35,317 nucleotides of DNA, taken from the NCBI RefSeq assembly GCF_002005565.1, contig NZ_BDJC01000068.1, positions 1 through 35,317 on the forward strand. The letters are read 5' to 3'. Positions 8,152 through 14,728 of this stretch are shown piece by piece. The first letter of the stretch is position 1. Every line of letters begins with the position of its first letter. The notes below the pieces were generated by a model. It ran no database searches and had not been told where the DNA came from. It worked only from the letters and a program-made list of their open reading frames with translations. Both the position numbers and the translations under genes were made by a program. The stretch comes from Streptomyces sp. JHA26 (lineage in GTDB: Bacteria; Actinomycetota; Actinomycetes; Streptomycetales; Streptomycetaceae).

Positions 8152-8874
8152 ATGGGGCAGGGGCGGGGCTGGGAGGGCGCGGTCCTCAGGCTGATGCGTG
8201 CGAAGGACTTCGAGCTCACCGTGACGGAGGCCGAGGACGTCACCCCGGACTTCCGCCGGCTGCGCCTGTCCGACGGCGGCCTGCTGGCGGCGACCGGCGT
8301 CCACCCCACGATGTGGGTGCGGCTCTGGTTCGACAACGCGGGCAAGCCGCACCAGCGGGCGTACACGCTGGTCGACCCGGACCCGGCGACCGGCACCTTC
8401 GGCCTGGAGTTCGCCCTGCACGAGGGGTGCGCCAGCGACTGGGCGCGGGCCGCGAAGCCCGGCGACACCATCGAGGCGACGGTCCAGGGCACCGGCTTCC
8501 AGCGCCCCGACCCGGCGCCCTCGCGCCTGTTCGCCGTGGCCGACCCGGCGTCCCTGCCGGCCCTCAACTCGCTCCTCGACGCGCTGGGCACGGTCCCGGC
8601 GACCGTCTGGTTCGAGGGCGAGACCGCCGGCCTGCCCCTGCGCACCGACCCGGCCCGGCACGAGGTCCGCCCGGTCCCGCGGCGCGACGGGGGCGCCCGT
8701 CTGGTCGCCGAGGTGAGGGAGGCACTGCCCGGGCTGCTCCGCGACACCACCGAGCCGTACGTCTGGATCGCCTGCGACACGACGACGACCCGGGCCCTGG
8801 CCACCCACGTCCGCAAGGACCTGGGCGTGCCCAGGCAGCGGGTGAACGCGCTGGGGTACTGGCGCGCGACCTGA
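8152..8874 (+). CDS. Siderophore-interacting protein (FAD-dependent ferric-siderophore reductase)
   Basis: This 240-residue member of the SIP/ViuB family releases iron in the cytoplasm by reducing ferric siderophores. The FAD-binding motif RAYTLVD (QRAYT) is present. CASDWARAAKPGD matches the G-PASxWA region. The closing segment RQRVNALGYWRAT matches the family's GYWR end, which contacts NAD(P)H or ferredoxin depending on the subfamily. ATG at 8152 was preferred over the in-frame GTG at 8119 because GAAAGGTG stands about 8 nt before it. Control by the iron box at 8090-8108 is inferred from position. Confidence 0.95.
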   Translation: MGQGRGWEGAVLRLMRAKDFELTVTEAEDVTPDFRRLRLSDGGLLAATGVHPTMWVRLWFDNAGKPHQRAYTLVDPDPATGTFGLEFALHEGCASDWARAAKPGDTIEATVQGTGFQRPDPAPSRLFAVADPASLPALNSLLDALGTVPATVWFEGETAGLPLRTDPARHEVRPVPRRDGGARLVAEVREALPGLLRDTTEPYVWIACDTTTTRALATHVRKDLGVPRQRVNALGYWRAT

Positions 8875-9305
8875 GCCCGCGCACGCGGTCCCCGGGCACG
8901 GACGCCGCTCCCCGCCTCGCCCGGGACCCCGAGGCCGACGCCTTCCGGGCCGCGGCCCGCCGACCGCGCCGGCGCCGGCCGACATGCCGTCGGAACGGCA
9001 CGTCCCCGGAGCGGGCGGCCAAGGGCCCGCCGACCGTCGCCCGGCGCCTGGCCTGGAAGACCGCATGGGCGCGGAGGGCCGCATGGACGGCGAAGGCCCG
9101 GACGCCACCACATCGCCGCGTACGTCCCGGCGGCGTTCGCGGCCCCGCCGTCCGGGAAGCCCGCCGTGCACCGCCGCCCCGGCCCCGTGGCGGGCCGCGT
9201 CCGGTGGCTGTGCCGCCCCGGAGCAGCGGAACGGACCGCCCGCGAGGTCAGCCCACCGGACCGCTCCGGGTGGCGGGAGCGTCACGGCCGTTCCCAGCAT
9301 GGACC
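8875..9305. other. 430-bp gap with no recognisable gene
   Basis: Open frames run through on both strands but read as Arg/Pro/Ala-rich GC artefacts without a start and ribosome site or any domain. No tRNA, strong hairpin or known operator was seen. It may be decayed coding sequence or long untranslated sequence between the SIP gene and the DUF308 gene. Confidence 0.6.
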
Positions 9306-9983
9306 ATGACCGAGCCACCGAGCGGCCCCTCCGGGAATCCGCCGTACGACGACCGCGGGGTGCACGCCCGGCACGGCGTGCGCACCGGGTCCCCCGGCGG
9401 ACACGAGCCCGAGCCGCCCTTCGAAGGCCCCCTGCACCTGCTGTCCCGCACCGCCTGGCGGACGGTCCTGCTCACCGGGATCGCCTCACTGGTGCTCGGC
9501 GTGCTGGTCCTGGTCCGGCCGGGCGCGTCCCTGCGGGCCGCCGGCGTGCTGTTCGGCCTCTACCTCCTCGTCAGCGGCGTCCTGCAGCTCGCGGCCGCGT
9601 TCGGCACGCACAGCAGGACCTCGCTGCGGGTCCTCGCGTTCGTCAGCGGGACCGTGTCGATCCTGCTGGGCCTGTTCTGCTTCCGCGGCCCGCTCCGGTC
9701 GGTCCTGCTGCTCGCGCTGTGGATCGGCATCGGCTGGCTGTTCCGCGGCATCACCCAGATCATGGCCGCCGCCCACGACCCTGCGATGCCCGCGCGCGGC
9801 TGGCACGTCCTCCTCGGGATCGTCACCGTGATCGCCGGCATCGTCCTGATCGACTCGCCGGTCGAGTCGGTCACCGTCCTCACGGTGCTCGGCGGCTGGT
9901 GGCTCGTCGTCGTCGGCGTGGTCGAGATCGTGACGTCCCTGGGCATCCGCCGCAGGGCCCGCCGGGTCCCGCACACCGTGTGA
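9306..9983 (+). CDS. HdeD-like DUF308 family membrane protein
   Basis: This 225-residue protein has a Pro/Gly-rich N-terminal tail of about 45 residues and then six hydrophobic segments in three similar pairs (for example VLLTGIASLVLGVLVLVRPG and WHVLLGIVTVIAGIVLIDSP). This is the internal duplication typical of DUF308/HdeD proteins. The C-terminus is short and basic. E. coli HdeD is linked to acid resistance, but the role in actinomycetes is not established and the family link does not prove a stress function here. The start is uncertain: no clear ribosome site precedes ATG 9306, and an out-of-frame ATG lies 7 nt upstream. Confidence 0.85.
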   Translation: MTEPPSGPSGNPPYDDRGVHARHGVRTGSPGGHEPEPPFEGPLHLLSRTAWRTVLLTGIASLVLGVLVLVRPGASLRAAGVLFGLYLLVSGVLQLAAAFGTHSRTSLRVLAFVSGTVSILLGLFCFRGPLRSVLLLALWIGIGWLFRGITQIMAAAHDPAMPARGWHVLLGIVTVIAGIVLIDSPVESVTVLTVLGGWWLVVVGVVEIVTSLGIRRRARRVPHTV

Positions 9984-10163
9984 AGGGCGCGCGCGCCCGC
10001 GCCGGGCGAGCGGTCGTGGCCCGGGGAGCACGCGGTCACCGCACCCGGGCGGGACGTCCGCACGGCCGCCCCCCTTCGCCCTCTTCCCGTTTGCCCTCGT
10101 TTACGGCGTCTTTTCCGGCGCCGCACTGCGCCGCCATGGCTGCGCCCGCGACGCCCGGGCCGG

Positions 10164-10169
10164 TAGGCT
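10164..10169 (+). promoter_or_regulatory. TAGGCT -10 box for a leaderless start
   Basis: TAGGCT is followed by exactly 6 nt and then the GTG of the 98-residue gene, so transcription would begin at or next to the start codon. The -35 region is weak. Confidence 0.55.
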
Positions 10170-10175
10170 TTCCGT

Positions 10176-10472
10176 GTGATCTTCAAGCGCATCGGAAACG
10201 GCCGGCCGTACCCCGACCACGGCCGGGAGAGCACCCGGCAGTGGGCGGACGTCGCGCCGCGCCCGGTCCGCCTCGATCAGCTCGTGACGACCAAGGGCCA
10301 ACTGGACCTGGAGACCCTCCTCGCCGAGGACTCCACGTTCTACGGCGACCTCTTCGCACACGTCGTGAAGTGGCAGGGCGACCTGTACCTGGAAGACGGT
10401 CTCCACCGCGCGGTCCGCGCGGCGCTGCAGCAGCGCCAGGTGCTCCACGCGCGCGTCCTCGAACTCGACTGA
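10176..10472 (+). CDS. Conserved 98-residue protein with a ParB/Srx-like motif
   Basis: Starts at GTG (MIFKRIGNGRPYPDHG). I recognise it as a conserved Streptomyces protein without an assigned function; some pipelines may label it as an antitoxin-like protein, which I cannot support, since no toxin gene is adjacent. The second half has a strand, LYLEDGLHRAVRAALQQ, and a closing strand (VLHARVLELD). This resembles the DGxHR helix of ParB/sulfiredoxin-like domains, where the motif binds nucleotide; that similarity is my inference. No ribosome site is visible, consistent with the leaderless promoter just upstream. The next gene (LytR_C protein) is 135 bp downstream with its own promoter. Confidence 0.9.
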   Translation: MIFKRIGNGRPYPDHGRESTRQWADVAPRPVRLDQLVTTKGQLDLETLLAEDSTFYGDLFAHVVKWQGDLYLEDGLHRAVRAALQQRQVLHARVLELD

Positions 10473-10595
10473 CCGGGCCCCGCGGCGCCCTCCGCGCCGG
10501 CCCCGCGATGCCGTGGCTTGGCCCTTTCGGGTGACATTGCACCGAACCACGGATCACCGACTGATCATCTAATAGGCATCGCCGCTCCGGCGCAC

Positions 10596-10601
10596 TACGC
10601 T
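10596..10601 (+). promoter_or_regulatory. TACGCT -10 box for a leaderless start
   Basis: TACGCT, then 6 nt, then ATG at 10608. No Shine-Dalgarno precedes the ATG. Same geometry as at 10164 and 21689. Confidence 0.5.
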
Positions 10602-10607
10602 GCGCCC

Positions 10608-11252
10608 ATGAGCATGCTGACTCCCCCTGGCATGGGCGGCCAGTACAAGATCACGGGGGACAAGTACCCGCGGATGCGACCGGCCCGGCGACGCGGCAGG
10701 CTCGCGCTGGCCGGCGTCGCCTGCGCCGCCGTCCTCGGGGCCCTCGGCTGGGGCACGCTGCAGCTCATCGACGTCTTCACCGGCGGCGGCGCGGCGTCCG
10801 CGGCCGGTGCCGCGGCGGACTGCCGGGTCGCCCCGGCCCGCGCGAGCGCGTCGCCCGCCGCCGTGGCCGTGCCGAAACCGGCGCAGGTCACCGTCAACGT
10901 GCTGAACGCGACGACCCGCAAGGGCCTCGCCCAGCAGACGGCCGACGAGCTGAAGAAGCGCGGCTTCCGCATCGGCGACGTGGGCAACGCGCCCGCGGAG
11001 TTCGACAAGAAGGTCGCCGGCTCGGGCGTGCTGCTCGGCCCCACCGCGGCCCTGAAGGGCTCGCTGCCCGTGCTCGGCACCCAGCTCCCGGCCGCCGAGC
11101 GCCGCACCGACGCGGCCCGCAAGGGGGCCACCGTGGACCTGATCATCGGCGACGGCTTCAAGGGACTGGCGAAGCAGGCGGACGCCGACGCGGCGCTGGT
11201 CCGGCTGACCGCGCCGCAGCCGACGCCCGCCGCGAAGAAGAAGGACTGCTGA
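10608..11252 (+). CDS. Membrane-anchored LytR C-terminal (LytR_C) domain protein
   Basis: This 214-residue protein has a basic cytoplasmic N-terminus (PARRRGR), one membrane segment (about residues 31-55) and an extracytoplasmic Ala-rich linker. Then comes a LytR_C domain (about residues 90-188; VTVNVLNATTRKGLAQQTADELKKRGF, shown here only as the opening strand VTVNVLNAT and following helix). The last residues are Lys-rich and end in Cys. LytR_C domains are found at the C-terminus of LCP enzymes that attach glycopolymers to peptidoglycan. This protein has no LCP catalytic domain, so it would be an accessory or binding protein at the cell surface. It converges with upp. Confidence 0.9.
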   Translation: MSMLTPPGMGGQYKITGDKYPRMRPARRRGRLALAGVACAAVLGALGWGTLQLIDVFTGGGAASAAGAAADCRVAPARASASPAAVAVPKPAQVTVNVLNATTRKGLAQQTADELKKRGFRIGDVGNAPAEFDKKVAGSGVLLGPTAALKGSLPVLGTQLPAAERRTDAARKGATVDLIIGDGFKGLAKQADADAALVRLTAPQPTPAAKKKDC

Positions 11253-11279
11253 GCAGCCGTACGGACGCGCCGCGAGCGG

Positions 11280-11915
11280 CTACTCGGCCGCTCCGTACAT
11301 CCGGTCGCCCGCGTCGCCGAGGCCCGGCACGATGTAGCCCTGGTCGTTGAGGCGTTCGTCGACCGAGGCCGTCACGACCGTCACCGGGGTGCCGGCCAGC
11401 TCGCGCTCCATCACCTCGACGCCCTCGGGGGCCGCCAGCAGCACCACGGCCGTGACGTCGTCGGCGCCGCGCTCGATCAGCTCACGGATGGCGGCGACCA
11501 GCGTGCCGCCGGTGGCCAGCATCGGGTCCAGGACGTAGACCTGGCGCCCGGAGAGGTCGTCCGGCATGCGGGTGGCGTAGGTGGAGGCCTGCAGCGTCTC
11601 CTCGTTGCGCACCATGCCGAGGAAGCCCACCTCGGCGGTCGGCAGCAGCCGGACCATGCCGTCGAGCATGCCGAGACCGGCGCGCAGGATCGGCACCACC
11701 AGCGGGCGCGGGTGGGAGAGCTTGACGCCGGTGGTCCGGGTGACCGGCGTCTGGATGCCGACCTGTTCGGTGCGCACGTCGCGCGTGGCCTCGTAGGCGA
11801 GCAGGGTGACCAGCTCGTCGGCGAGACGGCGGAAGGTCGCGGAGTCGGTGCGCTGGTCGCGCAGCGTGGTGAGCTTGTGGGCGACCAGGGGGTGGTCGAC
11901 GACGTGGAGACGCAT
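11280..11915 (-). CDS. upp: Uracil phosphoribosyltransferase
   Basis: This enzyme makes UMP from uracil and PRPP in pyrimidine salvage. The protein of 211 residues is the usual family length. Seen are the N-terminus MRLHVVDHPLVAHKLTTLRD, the VPILRAGLGMLDGM segment, the PRPP loop DPMLATGGT and the uracil-binding end (GYIVPGLGDAGDRMYG). The ATG (11913-11915) is preceded by TACTGT, so the message may be leaderless; GTG at 11922-11924 or 11919-11921 would add two or three residues. It converges with the LytR_C gene with only 27 bp between the stops. Confidence 0.98.
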   Translation of the reverse strand: MRLHVVDHPLVAHKLTTLRDQRTDSATFRRLADELVTLLAYEATRDVRTEQVGIQTPVTRTTGVKLSHPRPLVVPILRAGLGMLDGMVRLLPTAEVGFLGMVRNEETLQASTYATRMPDDLSGRQVYVLDPMLATGGTLVAAIRELIERGADDVTAVVLLAAPEGVEVMERELAGTPVTVVTASVDERLNDQGYIVPGLGDAGDRMYGAAE

Positions 11916-11922
11916 GCCCACC

Positions 11923-11928
11923 ACAGTA
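11923..11928 (-). promoter_or_regulatory. TACTGT -10-like box before upp
   Basis: On the minus strand TACTGT is followed by 7 nt and then the upp ATG, the same arrangement as the other leaderless candidates here. No -35 box is clear. Confidence 0.4.
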
Positions 11929-12054
11929 ACCGGGCCCGGCGGCACCGACGCCGCCGCGGCCGGGCGGGCCCGCGGCGGACGCTCCGCCCCCTCCCTGGCG
12001 TCAAACCGTCCGACCGGGGGAAGGTGGGAGGGACGGACGCTGGGTGGTGAGACT

Positions 12055-12273
12055 GTGCCTGACCGGGACACGCACGACACGTCGTCCCCGAGCGAGGAGC
12101 CGGGGACACGGCAGAGGACGGGACCGGAGGCGGCGTCCGAACGCCGTCGGCGCCGGGCCCAGTTCCTGCGCGACCTCGCGGAGGCCCGGGAGCTGCGGGA
12201 CCGCGTCCAGCCGCGCCGCGCCAGGACCGCCCGGCTGCGCCACGCGATGCGCATGCGCACGTTCCGCTGGTAG
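12055..12273 (+). CDS. Small basic hypothetical protein (72 residues)
   Basis: Starts at GTG (MPDRDTHDTSSP). The first 28 residues are polar and probably disordered. From residue 31 on there is a strongly charged helix (RRRRRAQFLRDLAEARELRD) and the end is HAMRMRTFRW. I believe this C-terminus is conserved in a streptomycete protein at the same place between upp and the TadA-associated gene, but that is memory, not a search. GGTGAG stands 3 nt before the GTG, a slightly short spacing. The function is unknown; the charge pattern would suit nucleic-acid or protein binding. It could still be a chance frame. Confidence 0.6.
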   Translation: MPDRDTHDTSSPSEEPGTRQRTGPEAASERRRRRAQFLRDLAEARELRDRVQPRRARTARLRHAMRMRTFRW

Positions 12274-12593
12274 CGCGCGGATCCGTTCCAGAGCCCGTCG
12301 GGGGAAGATCGCGCGCCGCGCCGACGGCATGGGAACGGGGTGCACCGCCGCGGGGAAAAGCCGCGTACGATCCGCGAGTGACGGCGAGGACCGCGCCGTC
12401 GGGTCCGGCTCGGACACGTACGTACGGACTCGCGATCAAAACGGCGGGACACAGGGCGCCGAAGACGTCCCCCGAGGGCCTTGTTTCTGCCACGATTCCG
12501 AGTGGGTGGGGAGCGCAGGACCCCATGCCCCGCCCACAGCCTCCGCCGGGGGGACCCCCAACCGGCACGCCTATGACCAGTGGGAGAGTCACG
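12274..12593. other. 320-bp gap, promoter region of the TadA-associated gene
   Basis: No gene with a supported start was found. The region holds a G/C-rich imperfect inverted repeat near 12540-12575 (GCCGGGGGGACCCCC followed by AACCGGC) just before the next gene, which could act as a leader hairpin. No other known site was seen. Confidence 0.5.
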
Positions 12594-13139
12594 GTGTACT
12601 TCGCCGCACTGCTCGCGCGCACCGAAGACGGGTGGGAAGCGAGCGACACGGAGCTCGACGATGTGGAGACCCTGTCGGATCTGGCCGACCTGGCCCGGGA
12701 AGCCTCTCCCGACGAGGACACGGTGCTCGTGCTGATCGAGCAGGAGGACGCGTGGTTCGGAGTCGTCCGCGTGGACGGCGAGGAGGATCCACGCATCTAC
12801 GTCTCGGACGCCGCCGCGGCCGCCCGCAGCAGCTACGGGGAGATCCTGCTCACCGACGAGCTGCTCGGCCGGGATCCCGGTGACGACACCCCCGACCTCG
12901 ACGCCCTCGACCTCGACGGCACGGAGGACGGTGAGTCCGGTGACGACGACGATGCCGACGGCGGCGACGCGGACACGGGCTCCGGCGAGTCCTCCGTGCC
13001 GCACGGCCCGGTCGGCGACGCCGAGATCCTCGACGACCTCGGCGTGAGCGAGAAGGAGCTGCGCTCGTTGTCCGGGGACGCGGTCGGTGAGATCGCCGAG
13101 GCGCTGGGCGCCTCCGAGGTGCTGGAGACGGTCCGCTGA
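12594..13139 (+). CDS. tRNA adenosine deaminase-associated protein
   Basis: This 181-residue protein is found next to tadA in actinobacteria. It opens with VYFAALLARTEDGWEASDTEL, then a compact alpha/beta domain to about residue 95. A very acidic, disordered stretch follows (about 100-145, with runs of Asp), and the protein closes with an alpha-helical segment (AEILDDLGVSEKELRSLSGD). The GTG start at 12594 has GGGAGAG 5 nt upstream; an in-frame ATG at 12573 lies before that site and is not favoured. It ends 29 nt before the tadA start, so the two are probably one operon. Whether it binds TadA or tRNA is not shown; the role rests on neighbourhood only. Confidence 0.92.
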   Translation: MYFAALLARTEDGWEASDTELDDVETLSDLADLAREASPDEDTVLVLIEQEDAWFGVVRVDGEEDPRIYVSDAAAAARSSYGEILLTDELLGRDPGDDTPDLDALDLDGTEDGESGDDDDADGGDADTGSGESSVPHGPVGDAEILDDLGVSEKELRSLSGDAVGEIAEALGASEVLETVR

Positions 13140-13168
13140 CCGCACCGACCGACGAGGGCCCGGGGCAG

Positions 13169-13669
13169 GTGCCGCCGGGCCCGGACCAGGACCCGGTCGC
13201 GCCGGACCCGGTGCGCGACCGGTGGCGGCCCGCGATGCGGCTCGCCCTGGCCGAGGCCGGGCACGCCGCCCGGGGCGGGGACGTCCCGGTCGGCGCCGTC
13301 GTGCTGGCCCCGGACGGCAGCACCGTGCTGGCGTCCGGGCACAACGAACGCGAGGCCACCGGTGACCCGACCGCCCACGCGGAGGTGCTGGCGATCCGGC
13401 GGGCCGCCGCGCGGCTCGGCGACCGGTGGCGGCTGACCGGCTGCACGCTCGTCGTCACCCTGGAGCCGTGCACGATGTGCGCGGGCGCCCTCGTGCAGTC
13501 CCGGGTGGACCGCGTCGTCTACGGCGCCCGCGACGACAAGGCGGGGGCGGCCGGCTCCCTGTGGGACGTCGTCCGCGACCGGCGGCTCAACCACCGGCCC
13601 GAGGTGATCGAGGGCGTGCTCGCCGAGGAGTGCGCCCTGTTGCTCACCGACTTCTTCCGCGGCCGCTGA
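13169..13669 (+). CDS. tadA: tRNA-specific adenosine deaminase
   Basis: TadA converts A34 to inosine in the anticodon of tRNA-Arg(ACG), which is itself encoded at 31992-32064. The protein has 166 residues. The zinc/catalytic signatures of the cytidine-deaminase fold are HAE (His70-Ala-Glu72, the proton shuttle) and PCTMC (Cys101 and Cys104). VPVGAVV lies near the N-terminus and FFRGR at the C-terminus. GTG at 13169 was used; the N-terminal 20 residues are Pro/Asp-rich and a start at ATG 13232 is possible because the conserved domain begins there. Confidence 0.95.
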   Translation: MPPGPDQDPVAPDPVRDRWRPAMRLALAEAGHAARGGDVPVGAVVLAPDGSTVLASGHNEREATGDPTAHAEVLAIRRAAARLGDRWRLTGCTLVVTLEPCTMCAGALVQSRVDRVVYGARDDKAGAAGSLWDVVRDRRLNHRPEVIEGVLAEECALLLTDFFRGR

Positions 13670-13736
13670 CCCGCGTCGGCGAGGCCGCCGGACATCGATT
13701 TCGAACCACGCCGCACCGTGCTGTAAGGTCTCTCTC

Positions 13737-13821
13737 GGTAGCGTGTCCGAGCGGCCGAAGGAGCTCGCCTCGAAAGCGAGTGTGGCGCAAGTCACCGAGG
13801 GTTCAAATCCCTCCGCTACCG
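13737..13821 (+). tRNA. tRNA-Ser (anticodon CGA)
   Basis: The acceptor stem GGTAGCG (13737-13743) pairs with CGCTACC (13814-13820). The anticodon arm is CTCGC-CTCGAAA-GCGAG, giving CGA. A long variable arm and a GTTCAAATC T-loop are present. CCA is not encoded in full. A TAAGGT box at 13724-13729 is only 7 nt before the mature 5' end. Confidence 0.97.
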
Positions 13822-13829
13822 CAGAAGAC

Positions 13830-13860
13830 GAAGGGTCCGGCTCATCGAGCCGGACCCTTC
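13830..13860 (+). terminator. Intrinsic terminator after tRNA-Ser(CGA)
   Basis: A perfect 14-bp stem, GAAGGGTCCGGCTC with GAGCCGGACCCTTC, around ATC. It begins 9 nt after the tRNA. Confidence 0.85.
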
Positions 13861-13977
13861 GCGCATCTCCGCCGCCGTTCCCGTCCCGGTCGGCCGCGGG
13901 CCGGTGGAGGCGCCCGCGCCGTCGCGAGCACGCCGATCGGCCAGGGCGTGGAGCGGGCCGGACGCCCGGACGAGGCA

Positions 13978-14008
13978 TTGATCGCACACGGGAGCGGACG
14001 GATACACT
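13978..14008 (+). promoter_or_regulatory. Candidate promoter for the small membrane protein / Dabb operon
   Basis: TTGATC (13978-13983) is followed after 17-19 nt by GATACACT, a housekeeping-type pair. Transcription would begin near 14015, about 40 nt before the GTG. Confidence 0.4.
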
Positions 14009-14055
14009 CACCGCCGGTAGCGCAGAGTCCGAGGAAGTCCCAGGGGGAGGCCGCG

Positions 14056-14232
14056 GTGGCGGTGAACGCGAAGAAGATCGCCGTCTACGTGCTCGTGGTC
14101 TTCGTGCTGTACGTGATCATCACGGACCCGGCCAAGGCCGCCGACTACGTCCAGATCGGGTTCCAGGGCATATCCGACGCCGCGGGAGCGGTGGGTGACT
14201 TCATGACCTGGGCCGCCAACGGAGGAAAGTGA
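14056..14232 (+). CDS. Small membrane protein (58 residues)
   Basis: The GTG start is preceded by GGGGGAGG at 14043-14050, an excellent ribosome site. After MAVNAKK comes one hydrophobic segment (IAVYVLVVFVLYVIIT, residues 8-23), then an amphipathic stretch with Tyr, Gln and Gly residues (ADYVQIGFQGISDAAGAVGD). It probably sits in the cytoplasmic membrane with a short tail; the tail resembles small helical proteins, not a known enzyme. The stop TGA shares its A with the ATG of the Dabb gene, so translation is coupled. Function unknown. Confidence 0.85.
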   Translation: MAVNAKKIAVYVLVVFVLYVIITDPAKAADYVQIGFQGISDAAGAVGDFMTWAANGGK

Positions 14233-14525
14233 TGATCCGTCACCTGGTGCTGTTCAAGCTGAACGAGGGCGTCGAGCGTGACGATCCGCGCGTCGTGGAG
14301 GGCGTCGAGGCCTTCCGCTCCCTCGGCGGCCGGATCGAGGAGCTGCGCTTCTGGGAGTGCGCCTGGAACATCAGCGACCGCCCCATCGCCTACGACTTCG
14401 CCATCAACTCCGCCGTGGACGACGCCGACGCCCTGGAGCGCTACCTGGAGCACCCGGCGCACCAGGCGGGCGTCGCGCTGTGGCGGGAGTTCGCCACCTG
14501 GGTGATCGCCGACTACGAGTTCTGA
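14232..14525 (+). CDS. Dabb (stress-responsive alpha/beta barrel) domain protein
   Basis: This 97-residue protein has the layout of the dimeric Dabb fold: MIRHLVLFKLNEG as first strand, a helix, EELRFWECAWNI, YDFAINSAVDDADALERYLEHP, and a final helix/strand (WVIADYEF). Family members range from plant stress proteins to polyketide cyclases and heme-binding proteins, so no reaction is claimed. ATG at 14232 is favoured over GTG 14229 because GGAGG at 14221-14225 is then spaced 6 nt. It overlaps the preceding stop codon (TGATG). Confidence 0.9.
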   Translation: MIRHLVLFKLNEGVERDDPRVVEGVEAFRSLGGRIEELRFWECAWNISDRPIAYDFAINSAVDDADALERYLEHPAHQAGVALWREFATWVIADYEF

Positions 14526-14534
14526 GGCCCCGCG

Positions 14535-14578
14535 CGCGGAGCAGCCCCCCGACGTTTCCGTCGGGGGGCTGCTCCGCG
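14535..14578 (+). terminator. Intrinsic terminator after the Dabb gene
   Basis: A perfect 20-bp stem (14535-14554 with 14559-14578) closes a TTTC loop. It is one of the strongest hairpins in the window and separates the operon from sigF. Confidence 0.9.
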
Positions 14579-14685
14579 TATGGGGGCCACCCCACCGCAC
14601 GTGTCCCGAATGCCCTTCAACACGGCGTTATGGGGTGCTTGCCACCGCGCACATGTCTTGTGATGCTATGACCGCTTTTGACGGA

Positions 14686-14728
14686 GAGTTGACCGATGAG
14701 TTGACGGATCACGAGGTGGAGTTGACCG
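14686..14728 (+). repeat. Three GAGTTGAC(C/G)G direct repeats before sigF
   Basis: Copies at 14686-14695, 14698-14707 and 14719-14728, the last touching the GTG start. If the in-frame ATG at 14668 were the start, they would encode ELT-DELT-...-ELT with three rare TTG leucine codons and a TTT codon nearby. That codon use argues for a non-coding leader. Confidence 0.7.

Noticed and set aside
8875..9305. Possible pseudogene or extra ORF between the SIP and DUF308 genes.
   Set aside because: No start with a ribosome site, no motif and no trace of a known family on either strand.
10176..10472. VapB-type antitoxin label for the 98-residue protein.
   Set aside because: No toxin gene or PIN domain beside it, and no ribbon-helix-helix or AbrB-like start.
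14668..14727. A longer SigF starting at ATG 14668.
   Set aside because: The 20 extra residues use rare codons (TTT and three TTG) and contain the direct repeats; GTG 14728 has a better ribosome site and gives a length nearer to that recalled for SigF.
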